Made by a program: the position numbers and the translations under genes
The notes under the pieces: generated by a model
What the model was told of the DNA's origin: nothing
The model's input: only the letters and a program-made list of their open reading frames with translations
Database searches by the model: none
From: Gammaproteobacteria bacterium UBA1119
Lineage (GTDB): Bacteria; Pseudomonadota; Gammaproteobacteria; Pseudomonadales; Azotimanducaceae
Direction: 5' to 3'
NCBI GenBank assembly: GCA_002313255.1
Contig: DCBA01000024.1
Coordinates: 1 to 35,264 of the forward strand
DNA: 35,264 nt
Shown: positions 25,116 to 32,880 of the stretch, one piece after another
Layout of the letters: each line of letters begins with the position of its first letter
How positions within the stretch are numbered: position 1 is the first letter of the stretch

Positions 25116-26249
25116 TCAATCGGCGACGGCCTGAGCCAGGCGTTCTGTGGCTTCGGCAAAATCTTCCATAAAGTTGTACACCACTGTCCGTACTGCGACA
25201 GATTCATTCATGAGGCCGACACCTTGTCCGACGAAATAATTCGCCAAACGCCGGGCCCCGGGATGATCGGTTTGTGCAAGCTTATCTATTTTGCGGAAGG
25301 CGGCCGCGGCTACAACGCCCTGTAGCGGCATCGGTAACGGTTCGGGACATTCTTCCGCCGTCCAGGCGTCGGTCCAGGCGGATCGAAGTTGTCGGGTGTA
25401 TTTCCCGGTGCGACTTTTGGAACGAACCGTTTGGCGCGAGTTGGCGACAAGCATTTTTTCTTTCACCACCGGTAAAGTCTCTGCCTCCGCCGTGGTTAAC
25501 CATACGGAACCTGTCCATGCTCCGTGCGCGCCCATGGCCATGCAGGCAGCCATTTGACGGCCGGTGACGATGCCGCCCGCTGCTAACACGCACACGTCGT
25601 ATTCTTTGATCGCATCAAGGACTTCGGGTACTAGGACCAGCGTTGATACTTCGCCGCAGTGGCCTCCCGCCTCCGTGCCAGCGACGATAACCACGTCTAC
25701 GCCTGCCTCGGCGTGTTTTACCGCATGTTCCTTTGCACCAGCGAGTGCTCCGACGACGATTCCGCGTTCGCGTGCCATGGACATCATGTAAGTGGGTGGT
25801 ACGCCGAGCGCGTTGACGACCATCTTAACGGGATGCGCAAATGCCGATTCGAGAATCTCCGTCGCGCCGGCCTGGCGCATGTTGTCGCCGACTCCACCGC
25901 GAATGACTCCAGTCCATAGGTCCCCAGTATCAATATCGTGCTGAGCAAGTAGCTCCTCGATGTATCTTTTGTGCTCTATCGGAATTCGGTCTTCAAGTTC
26001 TTCCTTCGACAGTCCTTGATCTTTGTTATCCATGCTTGTTGGCACGAGTAGATCAACTCCGTAAGGTTTTCCGTTAACGTGTTCGTCGATCCAAGTCAGT
26101 TCAATATCGAGTGTTTCAGGTGTATGGCCGGCTGCGCCTAGCACGCCAAAGCCACCCGCGTTACTTACTTCTGCAATTACGTCTCGGCAATGACTAAATG
26201 CAAACAATGGGAATTCGATCCCCAACAAATCGCAAATTTTTGAGTTCAC
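25116..26249 (-). CDS. Nitronate monooxygenase/2-nitropropane dioxygenase-like flavoprotein (paralogue 2)
   Basis: A 377-residue FMN TIM-barrel protein, a close paralogue of the gene at 5919-7046. Long blocks are shared, including GTEAGGHCGEVST with the catalytic-type His, AAGGIVTGRQMAACMAMGA and RTGKY.RQLRS.WTDAW. I use GTG 26249, which has AAGGGG eight bases upstream and gives the same N terminus as paralogue 1; the frame extends to 26285 but those residues are not shared. The segment that is glycine-rich in paralogue 1 reads IRGGVGDNM here. It leads the hotdog pair, whereas paralogue 1 leads a ThDP enzyme, so the two probably serve different pathways with similar chemistry. An enoyl-thioester reductase or oxidase role is possible. 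Confidence 0.8.
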   Translation of the reverse strand: MNSKICDLLGIEFPLFAFSHCRDVIAEVSNAGGFGVLGAAGHTPETLDIELTWIDEHVNGKPYGVDLLVPTSMDNKDQGLSKEELEDRIPIEHKRYIEELLAQHDIDTGDLWTGVIRGGVGDNMRQAGATEILESAFAHPVKMVVNALGVPPTYMMSMARERGIVVGALAGAKEHAVKHAEAGVDVVIVAGTEAGGHCGEVSTLVLVPEVLDAIKEYDVCVLAAGGIVTGRQMAACMAMGAHGAWTGSVWLTTAEAETLPVVKEKMLVANSRQTVRSKSRTGKYTRQLRSAWTDAWTAEECPEPLPMPLQGVVAAAAFRKIDKLAQTDHPGARRLANYFVGQGVGLMNESVAVRTVVYNFMEDFAEATERLAQAVAD

Positions 26250-26366
26250 TTCTGATCCCCTTCTCGGTCTCGTATAAGCTATCACACGTTAGGACGGCGT
26301 CATTGAAACGCGGAACTACCTATTTTGCGGGCTAATGGGCACTTTGGGAGAGTGTTGCGTGACGGG

Positions 26367-26381
26367 ACCAATCGCATTGGT
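26367..26381. promoter_or_regulatory. Short palindrome between divergent genes
   Basis: ACCAAT-CGC-ATTGGT is a perfect 6-bp inverted repeat with a three-base centre, in the 227 bp between the divergent flavoprotein and Nudix genes. A second, weaker one (CATCT-GCGAGT-AGATG) follows at about 26385-26400. The position suits an operator. Palindromes of this size occur by chance, so the call is tentative. Confidence 0.25.
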
Positions 26382-26476
26382 AACATCTGCGAGTAGATGC
26401 CCATGCAGCCTCGCCTTTGGATTGAGACCTAAGCATAGGGAATAGCGTTGTCAGCAAAACGAACGGGAGGAATCGG

Positions 26477-27214
26477 GTGATCACACCAAGCGATAAGCAC
26501 AAGAACGATATCTACGGGGACCTCAATAAAAAAAATACGGATGAGCCAGCCATACCCGCAGCGACTGTCGTACTGCTACGCGACGGTGCGGATGGTGTCG
26601 AAGTGCTGATGTTGCGGAAGAACGCTCGGATCGACTTCGGTGGAATGTGGGTTTTCCCGGGAGGTCGAATCGATCCAGGCGATTACCAGGGAGGGGATGA
26701 TCTCGAAGCCGCGGCTCGCTGCGCTGCGTCCCGTGAGGCACAGGAAGAAGCCGGGATATTGCCGTCGTCAAACCAATTTGTTTGGTTCGCGCATTGGACG
26801 CCTCCCGCGAGTACGGCTCGACGATACGCGACGTGGTTTTTTGCTGCCGAAGCGGAAATCGATGAACCCATCAAAGTTGACGGCGGGGAAATAGAGGAAC
26901 ATGCCTGGATCAACCCTACGGCAGCGTTGGCGAAACACAGGGCAGATGAAATTGATTTAGCACCGCCCACCTGGGTGACCCTATACGAACTTTCAAGGTA
27001 TCAACCAACGGCTGCGGTTCTCAAGCACCTGGCGTCGCGCGAACCAAAAATCTACGAAACCCACGTCGCGGAGAGATCCGACGGTGTCCGTGTGGCAATG
27101 TGGCACGGCGATGTTGGTTACGTGAGTTGGGATCCTAATTTGGACGGCGATCGCCATCGTCTGGTGATGGCGCGTGGCGGGTTTACCTTCGAAAATACCG
27201 TCGAAAACTATTAG
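26477..27214 (+). CDS. Nudix hydrolase (NUDT19/CoA-diphosphatase-like)
   Basis: A 245-residue Nudix protein. The Nudix box is spread out: GGRIDPGD is followed by about ten extra residues before AAARCAASREAQEEAGI, so the spacing differs from the canonical G-x5-E-x7-REUxEExGU. The following WFAHWTPPASTARRYATWFF segment resembles the region after the box in NUDT19-type CoA diphosphatases. These split CoA or acyl-CoA to 3',5'-ADP and phosphopantetheine (acyl) esters, which would fit a window rich in acyl-CoA enzymes, but ADP-sugar or other nucleotide substrates cannot be excluded. The start is GTG 26477 behind GGGAGGAA. Convergent with the GMC gene, 16 bp away. Confidence 0.8.
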   Translation: MITPSDKHKNDIYGDLNKKNTDEPAIPAATVVLLRDGADGVEVLMLRKNARIDFGGMWVFPGGRIDPGDYQGGDDLEAAARCAASREAQEEAGILPSSNQFVWFAHWTPPASTARRYATWFFAAEAEIDEPIKVDGGEIEEHAWINPTAALAKHRADEIDLAPPTWVTLYELSRYQPTAAVLKHLASREPKIYETHVAERSDGVRVAMWHGDVGYVSWDPNLDGDRHRLVMARGGFTFENTVENY

Positions 27215-27230
27215 CCCTAACGAATCGAAG

Positions 27231-28823
27231 TTAGCCTGTGAGGACCATCGCGGCCGCTTTCTCTCCTATCATAATAGCGGGTGCGTTGGTGTTCCCTGAA
27301 ACCAACGTGGGCATCACCGAGGCGTCCGCAATCCTCAAGCCGTCGATTCCACGAACGCGTAGTTGATCGTCGACGACGGCGTATGGGTCGCTACCCATTT
27401 TGCAGGTCCCTACCGGATGGAAAACGGTGCTTCCCGCGGCACGGCAGAAATTTAAGATTTCCTCGTCGGAATCGCATGTTGTGCCGGGATATAACTCGCT
27501 GTCGCAGAATTTTCGTAGGCTGGGGGCGGCACCGACTCGACGGGCGATCCGCATGCCTTCGACCAACGCGTCTCGGTCGACCTGTTCGGAAAGAAAGTTG
27601 GGCCTGATTGCGGGCGAAGCTTCTGGATCATTGCTTTGGATGTGGATCGAGCCCCGACTTTCGGGACGTAATTGACAGACGGACAAGGTCATGCCCGGTT
27701 CCTTTTCGAGGGCACCTCGACGGGCATTGCGCGCATAACTGGCGTGGGCAAAGTGGAATTGAACATCGGGCGAATCGAGCTCTTCTCGAGTCCGAACGAA
27801 ACCGTGCGCAATACCGGCCGTATAGGTCATGACCCCACGACGGGCGAGTGCGTATTTTGCGGCTTCGCCGATTAGTTTAAGCGGACGCGTGTCTTGATTG
27901 AGCGTCGTGCTCCCTTTCACTCTCCAAGCGATGCTGCTTGCATAATGATCCCGATAGTTCTCTCCAACGCCAGGTAGCTCATGCGCAACGTCGATATTGT
28001 GTTTGCGTAACAAGTCGGGGTTGCCGATACCGGATAGTTCAAGCAATTGCGGCGATTGGACGGCTCCGGCACACAACACCACCTCGCGGTTAGCACGTGC
28101 TTCAAGCACTCGACCCGTGCCACTGTATTGGATCCCCACCGCGCGGTCATTCTCCAAGAGAATGCGATGCACTTGTGCATGGGTAGCTACGTGTAAATTT
28201 TTCCGGCGGCGGGCGGGTCGTAGAAATGCGCGGGCGGTGCTGTGGCGACGACCACGCAATTGGGTGACTTGGTAATAGCCGAACCCTTCCTGCGACGCGC
28301 CGTTGTAGTCAGGTGTTTTGGGGTAGCCGCTCTCGACCCCGGCTTCAATAAACGCATCCAGTAATGGATGGTGTTCGATCATATCTGCAACGTTTAATTC
28401 CCCACCCGATCCGCGGAATTCATCTTTGCCCCGTTCGAAGTTTTCAGATTTTTTGAAAAAAGGGAGGACCTCGTCATACGACCACCCACGGTTCCCCAAT
28501 TGAGCCCACGTGTCGTAATCCAGTGGCTGACCACGAACGTACAACATCCCGTTGATCGAGCTTGATCCGCCGAGAACCTTACCGCGGGGGATGGGAATCT
28601 CGCGATTGGCAGTGCCTTCTTCGGGTTCAGTGCTGAAACACCAATTGAGGCTCGGATTGTCGATCATTTTCCAGAAGCCTACTGGTATATGAATGAGCGG
28701 GTTCCAGTCCCTTCCGCCAGCCTCAACCAGCAGGACCTTGGTTTCAGCGTTTTGGCTCAATCGGTTGGCGACAACACAACCAGCCGATCCCGCACCGATC
28801 ACGATATAGTCATATTCCGCCAC
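27231..28823 (-). CDS. GMC-family FAD oxidoreductase (choline/alcohol dehydrogenase-like)
   Basis: A 530-residue glucose-methanol-choline oxidoreductase. The FAD dinucleotide motif GAGSAGCVVANRL begins at residue 10 with Glu34 at the end of the second strand; the GMC signature GKVLGGSSSINGMLYVRG is at 81-98; the catalytic pair is His469 (FHPVGTCKMG) and Asn511/Asn513 (SGNTNAP). It oxidises a primary or secondary alcohol, passing electrons to a membrane acceptor or oxygen. It resembles choline and long-chain alcohol dehydrogenases; choline itself is possible because a BCCT transporter is nearby, but no betaine-aldehyde dehydrogenase or BetI is present. The start is GTG 28823 with AGGAG six bases upstream. 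Confidence 0.9.
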   Translation of the reverse strand: MAEYDYIVIGAGSAGCVVANRLSQNAETKVLLVEAGGRDWNPLIHIPVGFWKMIDNPSLNWCFSTEPEEGTANREIPIPRGKVLGGSSSINGMLYVRGQPLDYDTWAQLGNRGWSYDEVLPFFKKSENFERGKDEFRGSGGELNVADMIEHHPLLDAFIEAGVESGYPKTPDYNGASQEGFGYYQVTQLRGRRHSTARAFLRPARRRKNLHVATHAQVHRILLENDRAVGIQYSGTGRVLEARANREVVLCAGAVQSPQLLELSGIGNPDLLRKHNIDVAHELPGVGENYRDHYASSIAWRVKGSTTLNQDTRPLKLIGEAAKYALARRGVMTYTAGIAHGFVRTREELDSPDVQFHFAHASYARNARRGALEKEPGMTLSVCQLRPESRGSIHIQSNDPEASPAIRPNFLSEQVDRDALVEGMRIARRVGAAPSLRKFCDSELYPGTTCDSDEEILNFCRAAGSTVFHPVGTCKMGSDPYAVVDDQLRVRGIDGLRIADASVMPTLVSGNTNAPAIMIGEKAAAMVLTG

Positions 28824-28886
28824 GCCCGCTCCTTTTCGTGTTTTTGCAACGTACTATGGTGTGCAGGGACAGGTTGGAGAAGAGTC

Positions 28887-29636
28887 ATGCTTAGTGCAAG
28901 TGAGGTCGAACATTATCGAGAGAAAGGATACGTGGTTCCCGACTTCCGCTTGCCCGATGACACGGTAAACGCCATTCGGGCCCACCACGAACGCCTCTTA
29001 AGCATTCATCCAGAGTTTGTCGATTACTGCCCCGCGTTGCTCATTCACGATACCGGCTTCCTTAACTATGCGCGTAATGATGAGATTCTCGATATGGTTG
29101 AGCAGCTCATTGGTCCTGACATTGCGCTATGGAATCAAAGTTTTTTTGCCAAGCCGGCACAGGTGGGAACGCGTACACCGTGGCACCAGGATGGCGAGTA
29201 TTGGCCGATGCGACCGCTCGCGACTTGTTCGGTTTGGATTGCGATTGATGATGCAACCACTGAAAACGGGTGTCTTAGATTCTTGCCAGGCACGCACAAG
29301 TCACGAGATCTCGCGCAACACCATTTTAATGACGCGGATGGCTTGTCATTGCCGCTAGAAATTGATGCGTCCGTTGTCGATGAATCGTTGGCCGTTGATA
29401 TACAGCTGCAAGCGGGCCAGATGTCATTACACGATGTTTTTTTGATGCACGGATCCGAACCCAATCAATCGCCCTATCCGCGTCGGGGGATGACGCTTCG
29501 ATTCATGCCGACGTCGTCGACATATCGGCGGGATCTGGGTAGCGAGGGAAATGGTTCGATAAAAGATTTGCGCACGCTCTATCTGATGCGTGGTCGGGAC
29601 GTTAGCGGAGAAAATGATTTTCGCGTGCGCTGGTGA
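28887..29636 (+). CDS. Phytanoyl-CoA dioxygenase (PhyH) family Fe(II)/2-oxoglutarate oxygenase
   Basis: A 249-residue double-stranded beta-helix oxygenase. The iron ligands are His100 and Asp102 (WHQDGEYW) and His188 (FLMHGS); Arg200 is in place to bind the 2-oxoglutarate carboxylate. NGCLRFLPGTHK is the usual PhyH strand. The enzyme hydroxylates an unactivated carbon with oxygen and 2-oxoglutarate; substrates in the family range from 2-methyl-branched acyl-CoA to ectoine and secondary metabolites. I use ATG 28887 with GGAGA nearby, because the 66 residues of an upstream frame from 28689 do not match the family. It is divergent from the GMC gene with only 63 bp between, so the two may share a control region. 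Confidence 0.87.
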   Translation: MLSASEVEHYREKGYVVPDFRLPDDTVNAIRAHHERLLSIHPEFVDYCPALLIHDTGFLNYARNDEILDMVEQLIGPDIALWNQSFFAKPAQVGTRTPWHQDGEYWPMRPLATCSVWIAIDDATTENGCLRFLPGTHKSRDLAQHHFNDADGLSLPLEIDASVVDESLAVDIQLQAGQMSLHDVFLMHGSEPNQSPYPRRGMTLRFMPTSSTYRRDLGSEGNGSIKDLRTLYLMRGRDVSGENDFRVRW

Positions 29637-29664
29637 GGGCTTAAACAGCAAGGGCTACGCCTTC

Positions 29665-30459
29665 TTAGGATGGCTTCAAACCGATACCCCAAGGAGCGGC
29701 CCAGCTAAGACCTTCAAGGGTTGTCGTGCGTGCCCGGTATTCGCAGCCAACCCATCCCGAATATCCCATATCGTCTAACACGCCCAGGAGGTGTGGAATG
29801 TTGACTTCCCCGTACTGCGGCTCGTTACGTCCTGGGACGCTCGAAAATTGGACGTGGCCGAGTATGGGCCAATGGCGCGCGAGACCATCGGCTAAATCGC
29901 CCTCCATGATTTGAAGGTGATAAAAGTCGAATTGGAGGAGCACGTTTGGCATGGCCACGGCATCGATGATGCGGCGTGCATGGGCACTGTTGCTGTGTAG
30001 ATATCCGGGTACATCACGACTGTTGAGAGGTTCGATCAAAAGAGTTATCCCGAGGTTCGCAGCAATCGGAGCGGCCATGCGAAGATTCTCGATAAACACG
30101 TCTTCGCATTGACGCACGGCCGATCCTTCGGGCACCACGCCCGCCATGACATGTATCAGGCTAGCGCCCAGCTCGGATGCGTATTCTAACGATTCAGTAA
30201 CAACGGTCTTGAATTCGTTTTCCCGCCCGGGAAGGGCGGCGACCCCGCGCTCGCCAGCCTCGGCATTGCCCATCCGCGTATTGATAAGAACAAGCTCAAG
30301 TTCGTTATCCGTCAAGATCGTCCTCAGTTCCTCAATAGTATGTCCGTATGGCTGAAGGTACTCGACCGCGTCGAACCCGACTTGACGAGCCGCAGCAAAT
30401 CGCTCGATAGGCGCCAGTTCAGTGAACATTGTGGTTAGATTTGCGGCAAGTCGTGGCAT
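29665..30459 (-). CDS. Hydroxypyruvate isomerase-like TIM-barrel protein
   Basis: A 264-residue sugar-isomerase-fold protein with the Hyi pattern: MPRLAANLTTMFTELAPIERFAAARQVGF at the start, then LIEPLNSRDVPGYLH (catalytic-type Glu), LQFDFYHLQIMEGD, GHVQFSSVPGRNEPQYGEVN and WVGCEYRA (second Glu). It interconverts hydroxypyruvate and tartronate semialdehyde, or acts on a similar hydroxy-keto acid. I use ATG 30459 because family members start at this point; the frame runs on to an ATG at 30543 that adds 28 unrelated residues, and neither start has a clear ribosome site. It lies 140 bp after the aldo/keto reductase on the same strand. No glyoxylate carboligase or tartronate reductase is next to it. 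Confidence 0.85.
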   Translation of the reverse strand: MPRLAANLTTMFTELAPIERFAAARQVGFDAVEYLQPYGHTIEELRTILTDNELELVLINTRMGNAEAGERGVAALPGRENEFKTVVTESLEYASELGASLIHVMAGVVPEGSAVRQCEDVFIENLRMAAPIAANLGITLLIEPLNSRDVPGYLHSNSAHARRIIDAVAMPNVLLQFDFYHLQIMEGDLADGLARHWPILGHVQFSSVPGRNEPQYGEVNIPHLLGVLDDMGYSGWVGCEYRARTTTLEGLSWAAPWGIGLKPS

Positions 30460-30599
30460 ATCGGTGGCTATTTGTGAGCGAATTGTTCGCGAATATATAC
30501 GAGGTTCATCGGCAATAAACCAGCGGCCTTTGCGGCTAATCATTTACGAGAGGGCCATTGGCTCCTTGGCTCGACCGATCTTGCCGAAGTTTCTCGGCG

Positions 30600-31631
30600 T
30601 TAGGAGTAACCGATCGAAAGCAGGTTATCGACCGGCTGGTATAGCTCCTCAAGGTAGTCGACGTCGCCTGAACTGAGCTGAATACTTGTTGCTTCGACCA
30701 GTTGGTCGAGCTGTTCGATCCGTGAGACGCCTACCACAGGAGCACACACTACGGGTTTGTTGAGCATCCAAGCCAACGCGATTTGTGCGGGGGTTTGCCC
30801 GAGTTTTTGAGCGACTTCGGCGTTCCGAGCCGCAATCGAAAAATCCATCTCTCCGCGGTACAAGCTTTCGGTACGCGAACGATCGCGGCCCTGAGAGCGA
30901 GCGGTACTACCTTGATCGAATCCACCCTGATAAGACCCCGCAAGGATGCCGCGGGCGAGCGGTGACCACGGCGAAACTGCGACGCCAGTCGCAGCGCAAT
31001 AAGGATTCATTTCACGCTCCTCCTCCCGGTAAATAAGGTTGTAGTGATTCTGCATGGAAATGAAAGGTGTCCAACCATGCATAGTCGCCGTCATCTGGAG
31101 TTCGACAAATTGCCAAGCAAACATGGAGGAGCCGCCGAGATATAAAACCTTCCCTGCCTTAACCACGTCGTGCAATGCTTCCATGGTTTCTTCGACGGGA
31201 ACTTTCGCGTGCCCAGGCACACCATGGGGATGTCGGTGGATTACCAGGTGGTCAATGTAATCGAGCCCAAGCCGTCGGAGACTTGCGTCGACGCCTTCAA
31301 CAATGTGTTTCCGAGAGAGCCCACCTTGGTTGGCTCCAGGCCCCATCGGCATGGCAATCTTGGTCGCGACGACAAATTGATCTCTAGGTAAGAGTTCCTT
31401 TAAGAGAGCCCCGACGACTTCTTCGCAAGCACCGACACCATATGTATCGGCGCAATCGAAGTAAAACAAGCCGTGGTCAATTGCTGCTTTAAAGATGGGC
31501 CGTGCTTCGTCGATTCCCAGGGTCCAGTCGCCTTGATGCCCTTGACCGGGTTTCCCAAAATTCATGGTGCCGAGACAAAGTCGGGAGACTCGTAAGCCGC
31601 TATTTTTTCCGAGTTGTATGGCTTCAAGCAT
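30600..31631 (-). CDS. Aldo/keto reductase
   Basis: A 343-residue NADPH-type aldo/keto reductase barrel. The catalytic tetrad is Asp59 and Tyr64 (FDCADTYG), Lys91 (ATKI) and His132 (VIHRHP). The LCLGTMNFG strand and the long loop with YNLIYREEEREMNPYC are typical of the YajO/auxin-induced-like branch, which reduces aldehydes or ketones of broad type. AGGAAAG precedes ATG 31631. It is followed by the hydroxypyruvate isomerase-like gene and is divergent from the CoA-transferase pair across 70 bp. The physiological substrate is unknown. Confidence 0.9.
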   Translation of the reverse strand: MLEAIQLGKNSGLRVSRLCLGTMNFGKPGQGHQGDWTLGIDEARPIFKAAIDHGLFYFDCADTYGVGACEEVVGALLKELLPRDQFVVATKIAMPMGPGANQGGLSRKHIVEGVDASLRRLGLDYIDHLVIHRHPHGVPGHAKVPVEETMEALHDVVKAGKVLYLGGSSMFAWQFVELQMTATMHGWTPFISMQNHYNLIYREEEREMNPYCAATGVAVSPWSPLARGILAGSYQGGFDQGSTARSQGRDRSRTESLYRGEMDFSIAARNAEVAQKLGQTPAQIALAWMLNKPVVCAPVVGVSRIEQLDQLVEATSIQLSSGDVDYLEELYQPVDNLLSIGYS

Positions 31632-31701
31632 GATGTTCTTTCCTCAAGGGGCTTTGCTGTAGGTCTGAAATAGTATCGAATGCAACAAGCGGGGTTAACT
31701 A

Positions 31702-32880
31702 ATGACGCAAGAAGTTGGCGCGCTTTCCAAAGTGCGCATTGTTGACTTGACAGATGAACGAGCAATTTATGGCGCGAAACTACTCGCGGATCTGGGTGCG
31801 GACGTCGTTCGACCGGAACCGCCCGAGGGGGATCCGTTGCGACAGCGGGGGCCATTCTGCGAGGACGATCCGGACGAACCTTCACTTTGGCATGCTTTCT
31901 TTGCTTCGAACCGACGTTTTGTTTCATTAGATCTTGAAACGCAAATGGGTCTGGATCAATTGACGGGTTTGGTCAGAAATGCAGACGTTGTGTTGGTGTC
32001 GGAAGGTGCGTTTGGGGTCACCGAAGCGAACCTCGATGCCACCTTGCAGACCAACCCTGCGTTGGTTTGGGTAGAGTGTTCGTCTTTCGGTAGAGAGGGG
32101 CCTTGGAAGGACTACCTGGCTCCAGATTTAGTGGCGGGGGCGTTGGGAGGTGCGGTCTCTACGACGGGCGATGCGGACACTCCACCGCTCAAAGCTTTTG
32201 GTGACCTAAACTTCGTGGTATCTGGATGCTACGTCGCTATCGCCGCGTTGAGCGCGCTGTACCACGCCAAGGAGACGGGCCAAGGCCAGCGCGTGCATGT
32301 GCCGGTGCATCAATGCATCGCCTCGTGCTTAGAACACGTGTTCATGTGGTACTGGTATTCGAACTTGTTGGGGCCGGCCCGAGGCCGAGCGCTTGAGCGT
32401 CGCGGTAGTCTGCATTGGTCAAACATGTATGTCGTTATGCAGGCCGTGGGTGGCACCATCATGGTCACACCGACCCCGGATATTGATGCGCAGCTAGCAT
32501 GGCTCATCGAGGCGGACGAATTCGAGGACTTGTTCGAGCCGCAATTCCAAGACCCGGCCAATCAGTCGCAATTTATGGCACGTCTCATGGAAGTTTTGCG
32601 TTCCTTTGTCGGATCAAAAGATGTGAAAGAGTTGTTTCTAGAAGCTCAATCACGCCATGCGCCATACGGATGGGTACTGCCGATCGAGAAGGTCGGAGAA
32701 AATCCGCAACTTGAAGCGCGCGATTGGTGGCATCCGTATTCGATCGGTGAGCACGTTGTAAAAGGGCCGGGTATGCCTTATCGATTTAGCCAGACGCCTT
32801 GGCAAATGAAGCCATATGTTGAAACCGATGTCGATGCGGAACGCGTTTTACAAGATCTCGGTTGGGACAATGATCGATGA
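31702..32880 (+). CDS. Family III CoA-transferase (CaiB/BaiF), subunit 1 of a pair
   Basis: A 392-residue family III CoA-transferase. KVRIVDLTDERAIYGAKLLADLGADVVRPEPPEGDPLRQRG is the family N terminus, but the common AGP after the first strand is missing. The catalytic aspartate that forms the acyl-aspartyl anhydride fits Asp168 in FGDLN, and TGQGQRVHVPVHQ follows. Its stop overlaps the next CoA-transferase start by four bases (ATGA). Such coupled pairs occur as heteromeric CoA-transferases, for example BbsEF and SmtAB, as well as independent homodimers. It would move CoA between carboxylic acids, for example from succinyl-CoA to a catabolic substrate. Which acid is activated cannot be seen. 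Confidence 0.88.
   Translation: MTQEVGALSKVRIVDLTDERAIYGAKLLADLGADVVRPEPPEGDPLRQRGPFCEDDPDEPSLWHAFFASNRRFVSLDLETQMGLDQLTGLVRNADVVLVSEGAFGVTEANLDATLQTNPALVWVECSSFGREGPWKDYLAPDLVAGALGGAVSTTGDADTPPLKAFGDLNFVVSGCYVAIAALSALYHAKETGQGQRVHVPVHQCIASCLEHVFMWYWYSNLLGPARGRALERRGSLHWSNMYVVMQAVGGTIMVTPTPDIDAQLAWLIEADEFEDLFEPQFQDPANQSQFMARLMEVLRSFVGSKDVKELFLEAQSRHAPYGWVLPIEKVGENPQLEARDWWHPYSIGEHVVKGPGMPYRFSQTPWQMKPYVETDVDAERVLQDLGWDNDR

Noticed and set aside
27212..27236. CTAAC/GTTAG inverted repeat between the convergent Nudix and GMC genes
   Set aside because: Five-pair stem overlapping stop codons, with no T-tract; may be chance.
28689..28886. N-terminal extension of the PhyH gene
   Set aside because: The extra 66 residues lie opposite the GMC gene and do not resemble PhyH; ATG 28887 has a ribosome site and gives the normal length.
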